Assembly: GCA_002314325.1 (NCBI GenBank)
Contig: DCFC01000035.1
Span: 105,457-169,456, forward strand
Reading direction: 5' to 3'
Source: Megamonas hypermegale
Lineage (GTDB): Bacteria > Bacillota > Negativicutes > Selenomonadales > Selenomonadaceae
Length of the DNA: 64,000 nucleotides
Part shown: piece after piece, positions 27,314 through 35,939 of the stretch
How positions within the stretch are numbered: position 1 is the first letter of the stretch
Layout: each line of letters starts with the position of its first letter
Program-made: the position numbers and the translations under genes
The notes under the pieces: generated by a model
Seen by the model: only the letters and a program-made list of their open reading frames with translations
Database searches by the model: none
Told to the model about the DNA's origin: nothing

Positions 27314-28606
27314 TTACCATAAATCGCCGTTTTCATTAAAATCTAAGTATTCAGGTTCTGATTCAATTGTTATATTCGGCATATCTTTGACTTTATCATA
27401 ATATGCTTCCGACAACATAATATGTTCAATATGAAGACTGTTTGGAATACGGACGATATACGGATTTTCTTTATCAATTTCATTACATGTACGAATACAT
27501 ACTTGAATTGCTTCCTTATCACTTTCCATAACGATAGGAATGCGAACTCCGCCAAGAACAGTACAAGTAATAGCATTCGGATACATAGAAGATAAATACA
27601 GCTGGTCGAAAACTCTTTTTGTCGTTGCACTGGAATATCCCAAACCGATTGCATTACCGTGTGTTTCAGGACTTAAATCCAATACACATACACGCTGAGA
27701 TTTTATTCCGCCTGTTGCATAAGGGGTGCAGAATGTACCGGTAATATTCGGGTCCATGCCGTCTCCGCTGAAATTTTTTCCTATCTGGTCTACTATCAAA
27801 ACATCGCATTTATCTACAAGAATACGCTGCATATATGAAAAAGCTTCCTTCAAAAGAGGTGGTTCTTTTTCTGCTATTTCATCCGAATTGACACTTACAA
27901 TTTTGCATGTTTCATCAAAAGCATTCTCTATAGTAGCAACAGCAAATAAAATAGGCGCATGTTTGATGATGGCGCGTCCGAATAGAGGAACATTTTTTGC
28001 CATATTTTTAAATCCTTCGGCATGACAGACTTCTGCACCGTATTGTTTTCCCAGACCAATAGCCATCATTTTCATAATACCGCTTTCATACGGACCTCTA
28101 AATGCTGTATGCGGTTTTATGCGACAGCTTACAATAATTCCGTCAGCTTCAGCAGCGTGTTTATCAATAAATACATCACCGCCTTCTTCATTTTTACCGA
28201 TATTTTTAACTTCCATAGAAGATATAATCGGGCAGCCGACATAATCTTCTGTTATTCCGTATCCTTCTAAAATTTCTCTTTGTCCTTCAGCCGTAGCTCC
28301 TCCATGGCTTCCCATAGATGGAACAACAAAAGGAAATGCTCCTTTTGATTTAACGAAGTCAGCAATACTTTTTGTAATCAAAGCAACATTGGCTACACCT
28401 CTTGAACCGGCAGTAATAGCTATGCGCATATTCGGTTTGATTTTGCTGGTAAATTTATCTGCCGATAATTGCTGATTTATAATAGAAGGAATTTCTTCTA
28501 TATTTATTTTAGGTCTAGGAAAATGTTGTTTTATTTTAAACATTCTTGGTATTTTAGTATCACTCACCAATTGGGATACAAATGGACGTTCTCTTTTTGT
28601 TTTCAT
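27314..28606 (-). CDS. LarA-like (DUF2088) nickel-pincer racemase homologue
   Basis: The 430-aa protein resembles LarA, whose family uses a nickel-pincer cofactor to racemise or epimerise 2-hydroxyacids. The N-terminal catalytic domain shows ITAGSRG, SMGSHGGATAEGQREIL (LarA His108 region) and IKPHTAFRGPYESGIMKMMAIG (equivalents of His174 and the cofactor lysine). LarB, LarC and LarE are not in the window. Its neighbours suggest a hexonate 2-epimerase feeding L-galactonate or a related acid into the pathway; this is inference. It ends 75 bp before the transporter gene and starts 25 bp after the dehydrogenase gene. Confidence 0.8.
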   Translation of the reverse strand: MKTKRERPFVSQLVSDTKIPRMFKIKQHFPRPKINIEEIPSIINQQLSADKFTSKIKPNMRIAITAGSRGVANVALITKSIADFVKSKGAFPFVVPSMGSHGGATAEGQREILEGYGITEDYVGCPIISSMEVKNIGKNEEGGDVFIDKHAAEADGIIVSCRIKPHTAFRGPYESGIMKMMAIGLGKQYGAEVCHAEGFKNMAKNVPLFGRAIIKHAPILFAVATIENAFDETCKIVSVNSDEIAEKEPPLLKEAFSYMQRILVDKCDVLIVDQIGKNFSGDGMDPNITGTFCTPYATGGIKSQRVCVLDLSPETHGNAIGLGYSSATTKRVFDQLYLSSMYPNAITCTVLGGVRIPIVMESDKEAIQVCIRTCNEIDKENPYIVRIPNSLHIEHIMLSEAYYDKVKDMPNITIESEPEYLDFNENGDLW

Positions 28607-28630
28607 GGGATACCTTCCGTTCGTTTAGTT

Positions 28631-29665
28631 TTACTTGGTGAAGTCAATGACAACTTTCAGCATGGAAGCAGCATTTTTGTCAAAATCGCTGAAAGCTTTG
28701 TCTGCTTCATCCAGTGAATATGTGTTAGTAACGATTTTTTCCAAATCCACTTTTCCTGATTTCACAAGGTCAATCAGTTCCAGAAAATCTTTTTTGAGCG
28801 CATTGCGCGAACCGAAAACATTCAATTCTTTTTTCTGCAACAAAGTGAAATCAAAATCCACATTCTTTTTGCCTACACCGATTTGTACGACACGCGCTCC
28901 GTAAGCAGCCGCTTCAATGCAGTTCAAAAATGTTGACGGCAGTCCTACTGCTTCGATAGTTACGTCAAAATAATTGCCGCCTGTGATTTCTTCAACTCTT
29001 TGAATGAAGTTTTCATGACTGTCGTTTAAAATGCCGCCGTCAAGACCGAATGTTTCTACGGCATAATTCATTTTCTTTTCCGCTACATCAGAGATATAAA
29101 CCTTTGCGCCTTTCGCTTTGGCAGCAACAGCGGCAAGCACGCCGATTGTTCCTGCACCGATGACAAGGACATTATCGCCTGCTTTCACATCTGCTCGGCT
29201 CACACCATGATAGCTGATACAGAACGGTTCGATTAAGGCAAGCGTTTTTGCCGGCAGACCTTTTCCGTCATAAATGCGTTCAATCGGCATGGTGATGTAC
29301 TCCGAAAAAGCACCGTCGCGCTGAGCGCCAAGCGTTTCATTGCTCGTGCAACAGTTCACAAGGCCGCGCTGGCACGAATAGCATTTTGTGCAGTTGAAAT
29401 ACGGATTGCACGTAACAATCATGCCCGGCTTTAAATTGCGGTCGTTCTCGTCGATTTCAACGATTTTCGCAGAAAATTCATGACCCGGAATGCGTGGATA
29501 GGAAGCATAGGCAAACGTACCGCGATACGTGCCCAAATCACTGCCGCAAATTCCGCCATAGAGAACTTTGAGCAGTGCTTCGCCCTTTTTTAGCACCGGT
29601 TTCGGCGTATCAATGATATTGACATCGCCCGGTTTGTTGATAATAATAGTTTTCACGAAAAACAC
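28631..29665 (-). CDS. Zn-dependent dehydrogenase, L-galactonate type
   Basis: This 344-aa medium-chain alcohol dehydrogenase shows GGICGSD, GHEFSAKIVE, the structural-zinc cluster CTKCYSCQRGLVNCC and the NAD fold GAGTIGVLAA. The segment SRNALKKDF and the cysteine spacing resemble E. coli LgoD (YjjN), which oxidises L-galactonate to D-tagaturonate. The tagaturonate reductase in the same region fits that reaction. Other polyol or hexonate dehydrogenases remain possible. It is the first gene of the larA-like/transporter operon and is preceded by a sigma-54 promoter. Confidence 0.8.
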   Translation of the reverse strand: MFFVKTIIINKPGDVNIIDTPKPVLKKGEALLKVLYGGICGSDLGTYRGTFAYASYPRIPGHEFSAKIVEIDENDRNLKPGMIVTCNPYFNCTKCYSCQRGLVNCCTSNETLGAQRDGAFSEYITMPIERIYDGKGLPAKTLALIEPFCISYHGVSRADVKAGDNVLVIGAGTIGVLAAVAAKAKGAKVYISDVAEKKMNYAVETFGLDGGILNDSHENFIQRVEEITGGNYFDVTIEAVGLPSTFLNCIEAAAYGARVVQIGVGKKNVDFDFTLLQKKELNVFGSRNALKKDFLELIDLVKSGKVDLEKIVTNTYSLDEADKAFSDFDKNAASMLKVVIDFTK

Positions 29666-29699
29666 CTCAAATATAAATATATTTTCTGCTTAATATATA

Positions 29700-29718
29700 T
29701 TGCATTTTCCGTGCCAAC
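29700..29718 (-). promoter_or_regulatory. Sigma-54 (-24/-12) promoter
   Basis: The minus strand reads TTGGCACGGAAAATGCAAT, with GG and GC separated by exactly 10 bases as in the RpoN consensus TGGCACN5TTGCA. It faces the dehydrogenase gene, 35 bp downstream. The adjacent PrpR-type activator is its natural partner. Confidence 0.85.
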
Positions 29719-29805
29719 TTTTCAGATTTTAGGAAAATTTTCCAGAAATATTGATATTTAGCATAATTGCAACTTATTTACTTTTAGATTATATTTATAA
29801 CCCGC

Positions 29806-29847
29806 AAAAATAAAACTGTATTGTATCATTTTTGAGATACTACAGTC
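29806..29847 (-). terminator. Terminator of the sigma-54 activator gene
   Basis: On the minus strand ACTGTAGTATC pairs with GATACAATACAGT, followed by TTTTATTTTTG. It lies just after the activator stop codon. Confidence 0.75.
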
Positions 29848-29859
29848 TTATTTTTGAGA

Positions 29860-31707
29860 TTATTTTATTTTTCGCCAAAAAGTAGCTCGGCTGATATTGA
29901 GCAGATGACATATTTCATTCGTGGAATAATTCTTTTCCATTAGTTGATGAATAATTTCCCGCTCCATCGTTTTCAAATCGCCGTTTAGCGGAATAGTAAC
30001 CGTCTTTTCTGTTGGCTGCTGTGTCTCACTGCCATCATCATCCAAAATGGCTTTTAAATCGTCGATTGAGAAATCTTCATTATATATGGAAGCTACTACT
30101 TCAGCAATGTTTTTCAGCTCGCGGATATTGCCGTACCACGGATAACTGAACAGATATTTTTCGATTTTGGCATTCAGCTTTATCGGTTTTATATCATCCG
30201 GCTGGTATTTTGCCAGATAAAAATTAAAAATAGGCATGATATCTTCGCGGCGATTGCGCAACGGCGGCAGCGTAAGACGCAGTACATTTATACGATAGTA
30301 CAAATCCTGACGGAATTCGCCTTTTTGTACAGCCTGTTTCAAATTTTTATTCGTAGCGCAGATTAAGCGGATATCTATCGGCAGAATTTTATCATCGCCG
30401 ATACGCATTATTTCCCGCTCCTGCAATACGCGCAGCAGACGGCTCTGTATATCGAGCGGCAGGTCGCCGATTTCATCGAGGAAAATCGTTCCTGTATTGG
30501 CAAGTTCGAACAATCCTTTTTTACCGGATTTTCTCGCTCCCGTGAACGCACCGTCAACGTAGCCGAACAGCTCCGATTCGATAAGTGTCGGCGGCAGTGA
30601 AGCGCAGTTTACGGAAACGAACGGTTTATCAGCACGGCTGCTGGCATTATGAATGCTTTGTGCCAGTCCTTCCTTGCCTGTACCCGTTTCGCCGTAGATT
30701 AATATAGTGGAATTAAGCTTGGCAAATTTTTGCGCCGTGGAGATAAGCCGCTCCATTTCCGCTGACTGATAGATAATGTCATCGAATGTTTTCTTGGCAT
30801 ACAGACCTTTTTGATACAGCGAAACCTGAATTTTATGCGCCTGTTTTTCGATATCGTTTATCTTCTGGAAAATCAGTACATCGCTGTTGAGTTCGTCGTT
30901 TACATTGATGTTGATAATATCCAATAGCATTTTCTCGTTGTTAATGTCAACGATTTTGCCGTTCTGCCTGTTCAGATATTCCGTCAAAGCATGATGTTCC
31001 TGCTGTTTAAGAAAGGAAAGGTTGTTTTTGATGATTTTGCGCCCCATTTTGTTCTGGAAAATAGCCTTCTTCTGCGCATTGTAGACAATAATCCCTTCAT
31101 TGATATTGTCAATAATGGCTTGCAGCGTTTGCAGGCGCAGACGCTTTTTCTGCTGGATTTCCACAATGTTGAGCGCTTCTTTCAGTGCGTTTAACACGCT
31201 GAGTTCATCCGATTTTATATAGATACAGTTTTTTATATTGTAGTTTTTCGCCAGCGAAATCGGTACGAAATCGCCGACAATGCCGTCGATATTGTTCATA
31301 ACGACTTTTTCCATAATCAGCTTGATATCATCATCGTTTTTATACGGATTGATGGTCAAATAAACGCCGTTGATATTTATATTATCGTTCATTTTGTCGA
31401 TAAGATTACTGCTGGAAATTATGGCAATGCGCTTGCAGCCCTGTTGACTTAAAGTTTCTATTGCCGTGAAAATATCCGAAAATGAAATATTCACATCAAC
31501 AATCAGTTTATCAGTGTATTTTTTCAAATCGCGCGCCGTACCGCCGCGGCTGATGACAACAGAGATATCGGGGTATTGTTTCACTTTCTGCACAGCATCT
31601 TTATTTGTAGCAATAATTATCGGGATATTCAGCTTCAGCTCGTTAAAAACATTTTGAGCAACCTGAGCAATATCGTAATGGGGAGCAACGAACAGAATAG
31701 AATTCAT
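29860..31707 (-). CDS. PrpR-family sigma-54 transcription activator
   Basis: The 615-aa regulator has a PrpR-type N-terminal sensor (about 1-190), a PAS-like stretch (about 195-300), the AAA+ domain with GETGTGKEG and the sigma-54 contact motif GAFTGA, the LYYRINVLRL segment, and a C-terminal Fis-type helix-turn-helix (STNEICHLLNISRATFWRKIK). These activators turn on one neighbouring sigma-54 promoter when a metabolite binds. The promoter at 29700-29718 is the evident target. The inducer is unknown; a sugar acid is inferred from the operon content. Confidence 0.92.
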   Translation of the reverse strand: MNSILFVAPHYDIAQVAQNVFNELKLNIPIIIATNKDAVQKVKQYPDISVVISRGGTARDLKKYTDKLIVDVNISFSDIFTAIETLSQQGCKRIAIISSSNLIDKMNDNININGVYLTINPYKNDDDIKLIMEKVVMNNIDGIVGDFVPISLAKNYNIKNCIYIKSDELSVLNALKEALNIVEIQQKKRLRLQTLQAIIDNINEGIIVYNAQKKAIFQNKMGRKIIKNNLSFLKQQEHHALTEYLNRQNGKIVDINNEKMLLDIININVNDELNSDVLIFQKINDIEKQAHKIQVSLYQKGLYAKKTFDDIIYQSAEMERLISTAQKFAKLNSTILIYGETGTGKEGLAQSIHNASSRADKPFVSVNCASLPPTLIESELFGYVDGAFTGARKSGKKGLFELANTGTIFLDEIGDLPLDIQSRLLRVLQEREIMRIGDDKILPIDIRLICATNKNLKQAVQKGEFRQDLYYRINVLRLTLPPLRNRREDIMPIFNFYLAKYQPDDIKPIKLNAKIEKYLFSYPWYGNIRELKNIAEVVASIYNEDFSIDDLKAILDDDGSETQQPTEKTVTIPLNGDLKTMEREIIHQLMEKNYSTNEICHLLNISRATFWRKIK

Positions 31708-31746
31708 AGTGCATCTCCTCCTATTAATTGATATAATTAATATATC

Positions 31747-31869
31747 CGTTATGCTGGTAAAACATCGAGCCTATAGCCAGCAGTATAATAGTTTATATTC
31801 GTTCGATGTTAGCACTTAACCTCACTAAATATAAACTATTATACTACTTTGGAAAATCAACTAGCATAA
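31747..31869. repeat. 123-bp inverted-repeat element, full copy
   Basis: GTTATGCTGGT at the left end pairs with ACTAGCATAAC at the right end. Inside, an 18-bp perfect stem (31781-31798 with 31827-31844) is present, and ACATCGA (31761-31767) matches TCGATGT (31802-31808), which lies in the loop of that stem, giving a pseudoknot-like layout. A partial second copy is at 63912-64000. It is AT-rich and has no gene. It looks like a miniature mobile element or a structured RNA. Confidence 0.75.
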
Positions 31870-32044
31870 CAAGTAATTAATATAATAAATGACATTAATA
31901 ATATCTTCAAGTGATTTATGTGAACCCTTTTACTTATTTTTTAACTTGCGAAATATCAGCTTAAACTAAAAAATAAATACAATCGAAACAGGGATAGCAT
32001 ATTTTTCCGGCAATTATAATGATAAGGAACTGGAGGAATTATCA

Positions 32045-32143
32045 ATGAATAAACCGATTATGAAAGAAGTAATGGATTTTGAACGTTCCTTCTTAATGGA
32101 TAAAATGCAAAGAAGGGAATATGAACAGAAATTACAAGCATAA
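32045..32143 (+). CDS. Small protein, 32 aa, unknown
   Basis: The open frame MNKPIMKEVMDFERSFLMDK... is preceded by a good ribosome site (CTGGAGGAATTATCA) and followed within 50 bp by a terminator. It is very charged with predicted helix, Met- and Glu/Arg-rich, with no signal or membrane segment. The close ribosome site and terminator make it a plausible real small gene. I do not recognise it. Confidence 0.5.
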   Translation: MNKPIMKEVMDFERSFLMDKMQRREYEQKLQA

Positions 32144-32192
32144 ATCAATCTACGCTTGAAGAAAGTATATACTTAATTCAATCAAGATATAC

Positions 32193-32237
32193 AAAAAAGC
32201 AGAACGATGATAGTTTATTCTTTCGTTCTGCTTTTTT
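32193..32237. terminator. Bidirectional terminator
   Basis: A 15-bp stem AAAAAAGCAGAACGA/TCGTTCTGCTTTTTT with a 15-base loop lies between the small gene (plus) and the LysE-type exporter (minus). Confidence 0.88.
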
Positions 32238-32238
32238 A

Positions 32239-32856
32239 TTAGCTGATGATAAGAGCAAGGCTGATACCGATGAGTACAATGCCCTGTACATAGCCCATTA
32301 TTTTGTTGAAATTTTTAATGTTTAAGATATAATCGCGGACTTTGCCGGCGCAAACGGCAACGAGAGAAAAGACGATAAGCGTTTGCAGACCGAAGATGAA
32401 GCCGAGAAAAGCGATTTGCAGACTGACGCTGTCGGAATTAAGATTGACGAACTGCGGCAAGAAGGCAAGGAAGAATAATAATACTTTCGGGTTCAATACA
32501 TTCATGATGACACCGCGGCGATACAGTTTAAAATATGAAGCACTCTTATTTACGGTATTCAGTTTTAAATCGCCCTGTGCATGGAATGCTCCCCATGCTA
32601 AATATAATAAATAGGCTACTCCGGCGTATTTCAGTACGGCAAAAGCTGTCGGCGACTGCTGAATAACGGCGGCAACGCCGATGATTACAAGCGTCGTATG
32701 AAAAATAAGCCCCGTACAAAGACCGAATGCCAGAGCAATACCGCTTCTTGCTCCGTCGGCAAGGCTTTTAGCGAGCAGATACATGATATCCGGTCCGGGC
32801 GCTATCGTCAGCAGCACGGAAGCGACAAGAAAATAAAGAAATGTAGATAAATCCAT
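32239..32856 (-). CDS. LysE/RhtB family exporter
   Basis: This 205-aa membrane protein belongs to the LysE superfamily of amino-acid exporters. The N-terminal IAPGPDIMYLLAKSLADGARSGIALAFGLCTG segment and the VLNPKVLLFFLAFLPQF motif are typical. About six membrane helices are visible. Substrate cannot be predicted; homoserine/threonine-type export is common in this family. Confidence 0.88.
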   Translation of the reverse strand: MDLSTFLYFLVASVLLTIAPGPDIMYLLAKSLADGARSGIALAFGLCTGLIFHTTLVIIGVAAVIQQSPTAFAVLKYAGVAYLLYLAWGAFHAQGDLKLNTVNKSASYFKLYRRGVIMNVLNPKVLLFFLAFLPQFVNLNSDSVSLQIAFLGFIFGLQTLIVFSLVAVCAGKVRDYILNIKNFNKIMGYVQGIVLIGISLALIIS

Positions 32857-32919
32857 AAAAAACCTCTTTATACAGTAGAATAAACTCCCGCAAAATCGTG
32901 TTTCACGGGAGTTTTGTTA

Positions 32920-33315
32920 TCAGCGGGATAATACTTTCATGCCGTCAACGACACTAAAACCGAGTTTAGTAAAGAAGGAAGCATGGAAATCATCCGGCGC
33001 AAAAGCGTACAGGCAAGGATAATCAGCGTATTTTTCTTTGACACGGGCGATTAATTCATCATTCAAACCTTTGCCGCGATAGTTCGGAGCAACGATTAAA
33101 TAACGGATATAAGCCGTTGTTGCGCCGTCGTCAATAACGGAGATTAAAGCGGCAAGTTCATTTGCTTCTTTATCCCACGCATGAAAAACGGTGGAATTTT
33201 CTACGGCTTTTACGAGAGCTTCACCGTATTTGGCATCGGGATTGCCGAATTTGGTGAAGAAGTCAAGCAGTGTTTTGGCATCGAAATTTTTTTCCTGAGA
33301 GTACACGATATTCAT
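32920..33315 (-). CDS. GNAT family N-acetyltransferase
   Basis: A 131-aa GNAT fold protein with the acetyl-CoA loop region VAPNYRGKGLNDELIARVKEKY. Its ATG overlaps the stop of the secreted-protein gene split by IStron 2 (33312-33315), so the two are translationally coupled. Substrate unknown. Confidence 0.8.
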   Translation of the reverse strand: MNIVYSQEKNFDAKTLLDFFTKFGNPDAKYGEALVKAVENSTVFHAWDKEANELAALISVIDDGATTAYIRYLIVAPNYRGKGLNDELIARVKEKYADYPCLYAFAPDDFHASFFTKLGFSVVDGMKVLSR

Positions 33316-33641
33316 TGAACATCACCTTTCTGTATTTGTATGGATTGTCTTAACAGGGATTTGAGTTCGGCTTTTTTATTGAGATAGTACGAAGCATCAT
33401 CGGCGAGCGAGGTAAGCATGCCCCAGGTGGACAATGTATCCAGATAATTTCTGTTCGTGGACAGTTTGACGGTTTTGTCGAGCGGTCTGAAATATGCCCA
33501 TAATTTCAGAGAAATATAGGAGTTAATGACCGGTGTTCCGTCAAAATGTGACGCCATGACGAGATAATGCTGGAACATGTTTGGCACGCTGTAACCGACG
33601 ATTATATCGGCGTCCAATAAATCAGCTGTATATTTCAGTGT
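33312..33641 (-). CDS. Secreted protein, exon 2 (after IStron 2)
   Basis: This exon encodes the last 109 residues (TLKYTADLLDADIIVGYSVPN...) of a protein whose first 93 residues lie at 35514-35792. The joint falls exactly between codons (GAT|ACA). The rebuilt protein is 202 aa with no stop. The C-terminal half has alternating strands and a basic helical tail. It is not a family I recognise, though the pattern (VAVMPIVTD at the N-terminus, DADIIVGYSV in the middle) resembles small periplasmic lipoprotein-like proteins with a Rossmann-like TolB/CsgG-style start. Confidence 0.8.
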   Translation of the reverse strand, partial: TLKYTADLLDADIIVGYSVPNMFQHYLVMASHFDGTPVINSYISLKLWAYFRPLDKTVKLSTNRNYLDTLSTWGMLTSLADDASYYLNKKAELKSLLRQSIQIQKGDVQ

Positions 33642-33753
33642 CTGAACCTCCCACGACTAAAGTCGCGGGGTTCCCGGTCAATATTCCTAACGGAATAAGT
33701 ATCTCCGGGCTATCCCCGTAGTTCCTACGGTTCTTGTATACGTTATTTAAGAT
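33642..33753 (-). ncRNA. IStron 2 right end, candidate omega-RNA scaffold
   Basis: It has the same hairpin series as copy 1, but the middle hairpin is TATTCC-GTTA-GGAATA (33682-33697) where copy 1 has GTATTC-GTTA-GAATAC, so both strands changed together and the stem is kept. The guide would start ACACTGAAATATACAGCTGA, the restored host exon. Confidence 0.6.
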
Positions 33754-34863
33754 TTAAGCTATGTTTAATATTCTTAATCCTTCATTTCGAATATTTATAG
33801 CCGCATTTACATCTCTATCGTGATGGGTTTTGCATTCAGGACAATCCCATTCTCTAACATCTAAGTCTTTTACTTCGGTATTTTTATACCCACAGACATG
33901 ACATAATTGGCTGGAAGGATAAAATTTATCTATTTTGACAATAACTTTACCAAACCATTCGGCTTTATATTTTAGCTGTCTTACAAACTCAGACCAGCTT
34001 ACATCGGCTATGTTTCTTGCCAGTTTATGATTTTTCATCATGTTTGAAACCTGCAAATCTTCAAGACAGATTACATCGTAATTTCTGATGAGCTGACAGG
34101 ATATCTGATGAAGCAAGTTACATCTTTGATTAACAATTCTATCATGCAGTTTTGCTACTTTTACTCTAGCTTTTTCCCAATTTGAGCTTCCTTTTGTTTT
34201 TCGAGAAAGTTCTCTTTGGAATTTAGCTAATCTAGTCAATGATTTTTGCAAGTATTTAGGATTGCTGTATTTTACTGCATCTGAAGTAATAACAAAATCC
34301 TTTATTCCTAAATCCAAACCGACATATTTATTTGTTCTGATGAATTCAGGTTGAGACACATCTGTACAACATAGTGCAACGTAATATTTTCCGCTGGGAG
34401 TTTGTGATACGCTAGCATTTAAAATCCTGCCTTCTATTCGGCAATATTTATCTCTTGTTTTAACTTTGCCTATTTTGGGCAACTTTATTTTATTTCCCAG
34501 AAATGCAATGTTGTTATTTGTCATGTTTATCTTGTACGATTTATATCGGTTCTTTTTAGATTTAAATTTAGGAAAACCTGCTTCAGGTCTGTTGAAAAAG
34601 TTTTTATAAGCTGTATCTAAATGCTTTAAAGCATTTTGCAAAGAAGATTTATCAGGTTCTTTAAGCCATTCTTTCTCTTTTTTTAATTGAGTAAGCTCTT
34701 TTGAGCATTCGTTATAACTTATAGTCTTCTTGTTTTGTTCATAAGCTTTTATTCTTCTATCTAAAAAGTAATTGTATATAAAACGTACACAGCCAAAAGT
34801 TTTTTGAAGTAAAATCTCTTGTGTTTTATTGGGATATATCCTGAATTTATAAGCTTTTTCCAT
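33754..34863 (-). CDS. tnpB: RNA-guided nuclease TnpB (IStron 2)
   Basis: A 369-aa TnpB differing from copy 1 at about 24 positions by my count. Catalytic D (GLDLGIKDF), E (CLEDL) and D ([16 protein letters not shown]) and the zinc ribbon are all intact, so both copies seem functional. Start at [12 protein letters not shown] (34863); a GTG 9 bp upstream is possible. Differences concentrate in the middle of the protein and spare the C-terminal RuvC/zinc-ribbon region, which is identical. Confidence 0.92.
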   Translation of the reverse strand: MEKAYKFRIYPNKTQEILLQKTFGCVRFIYNYFLDRRIKAYEQNKKTISYNECSKELTQLKKEKEWLKEPDKSSLQNALKHLDTAYKNFFNRPEAGFPKFKSKKNRYKSYKINMTNNNIAFLGNKIKLPKIGKVKTRDKYCRIEGRILNASVSQTPSGKYYVALCCTDVSQPEFIRTNKYVGLDLGIKDFVITSDAVKYSNPKYLQKSLTRLAKFQRELSRKTKGSSNWEKARVKVAKLHDRIVNQRCNLLHQISCQLIRNYDVICLEDLQVSNMMKNHKLARNIADVSWSEFVRQLKYKAEWFGKVIVKIDKFYPSSQLCHVCGYKNTEVKDLDVREWDCPECKTHHDRDVNAAINIRNEGLRILNIA

Positions 34864-35034
34864 AATAAACACTTACACTTTCTTCTGATTTTGGATATAT
34901 TCTATAGTTTAATGAATAAACATATCCTCTGCCATATATTACTTCCATATTATCACTTGATATAATTATGATATATGTATCGCAATATAGCAAGTGTTTA
35001 TACTATAGTAACTGCCTCTTTTTAAATAACATAT

Positions 35035-35513
35035 ACAAGAACCGTAGGTTCTACTTTAGTCGTATTATGAGGTCTCGTTCATATAGAAGCGCTACTTTCT
35101 ATACAGTTCTCTTATGAACTTCCGTTACTTTCGTAACGGCACAGACTATATCTTATCTCTCAGCTTTACCTGTTAGAGCCTGTCTACTTCCTCAGTCAAT
35201 AGCTTACTGAGTACTTCCCTCAAGAGGAATAGTCGTTGAACGTTCTCCTGTTCGGAGCTTCGCTGCTGATTGTCCATTGTTCAGCACTTAGGATTTAACC
35301 TTATGCCATATATCTGATTTTTTCTGCTTTCGCTACATTCACGTTTAACTTTATTTCATGTTTACGTTGTAGTTCAGATATCTTTAGGAGTTTCCAGCAA
35401 TTCAAACAGTATCGTATAGGTCTTAGCCTATCTCTACGTACATATTTCTATATACGCTGACTATTTTGTTCGCCTAACTCATGATTAAAATCACGATTGT
35501 GCGGCTCACAATA
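35035..35513 (-). ncRNA. Group I intron core of IStron 2
   Basis: On the minus strand the R element GTTCAACGACTA lies at 35230-35241 and the S element AAGATATAGTC at 35144-35154, with the same P7.1/P7.2 hairpins and the P9-like hairpin (here CCGTTACGAAAGTAACGG). GTTAGG near the left end can pair with exon CTTGAT. It is nearly identical to copy 1 across about 450 bp, more so than the tnpB genes need be. Confidence 0.85.
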
Positions 35514-35792
35514 ATCAAGATTTTGCTCGTTCGTAAAGTTGGAATTTTGCATGGCGATATAGACTGTTTCCGTATCAATATATTCCACTGTCTGCATCGT
35601 GTCGTTCAGAGGCACGTGCATTTGCTCTTGCAGTGAACTGTACAGCTGTGCCTTGACGTTTTTATAACCAGAAATATCGGTCACAATCGGCATTACGGCG
35701 ACGCGCAGCGGTCTTGCCTGCTCCTGCGCCAGACAGATATTGACGAGCATAACAAACAGCATACAGCTCAGTATAAGTGATTTGCGCAACAT
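35514..35792 (-). CDS. Secreted protein, exon 1 (before IStron 2)
   Basis: This exon encodes 93 residues beginning with a Sec signal peptide (MLRKSLILSCMLFVMLVNICLAQ, probable cleavage after LAQ or at Cys20) and then RPLRVAVMPIVTD. It ends NEQNLD at the TTGAT target. Unspliced RNA would add about 21 residues of intron reading and stop. The GGAGTTGATTTT ribosome site precedes the ATG. The gene is coupled to the GNAT gene downstream. Confidence 0.82.
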
Positions 35793-35939
35793 AAAATCAA
35801 CTCCTTAAAATATAAATCGGCTGCACCGGCGAAACATTGCTGCCGGTACAATTTGCAGTATATAAATATTATATCATGTGTATAATTTTTAGGGGCTATG
35901 ATATAATATTGTTAGAATTTATGACTGGGAGAGAATGCC

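Larger units (their letters stand above)
33642..35513 (-). mobile_element. IStron 2 (group I intron plus tnpB)
   Basis: This 1872-bp second copy has the same ends as copy 1: host TTGAT, then TATTGTGAG, and at the other side GGGAGGTTCAG followed by host ACACTGAAAT. It is in the sense orientation of the host gene. The 49-bp length difference lies mostly in the spacer upstream of tnpB. Group I intron core, tnpB and right-end hairpins are all kept. No tnpA is present. Confidence 0.9.
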
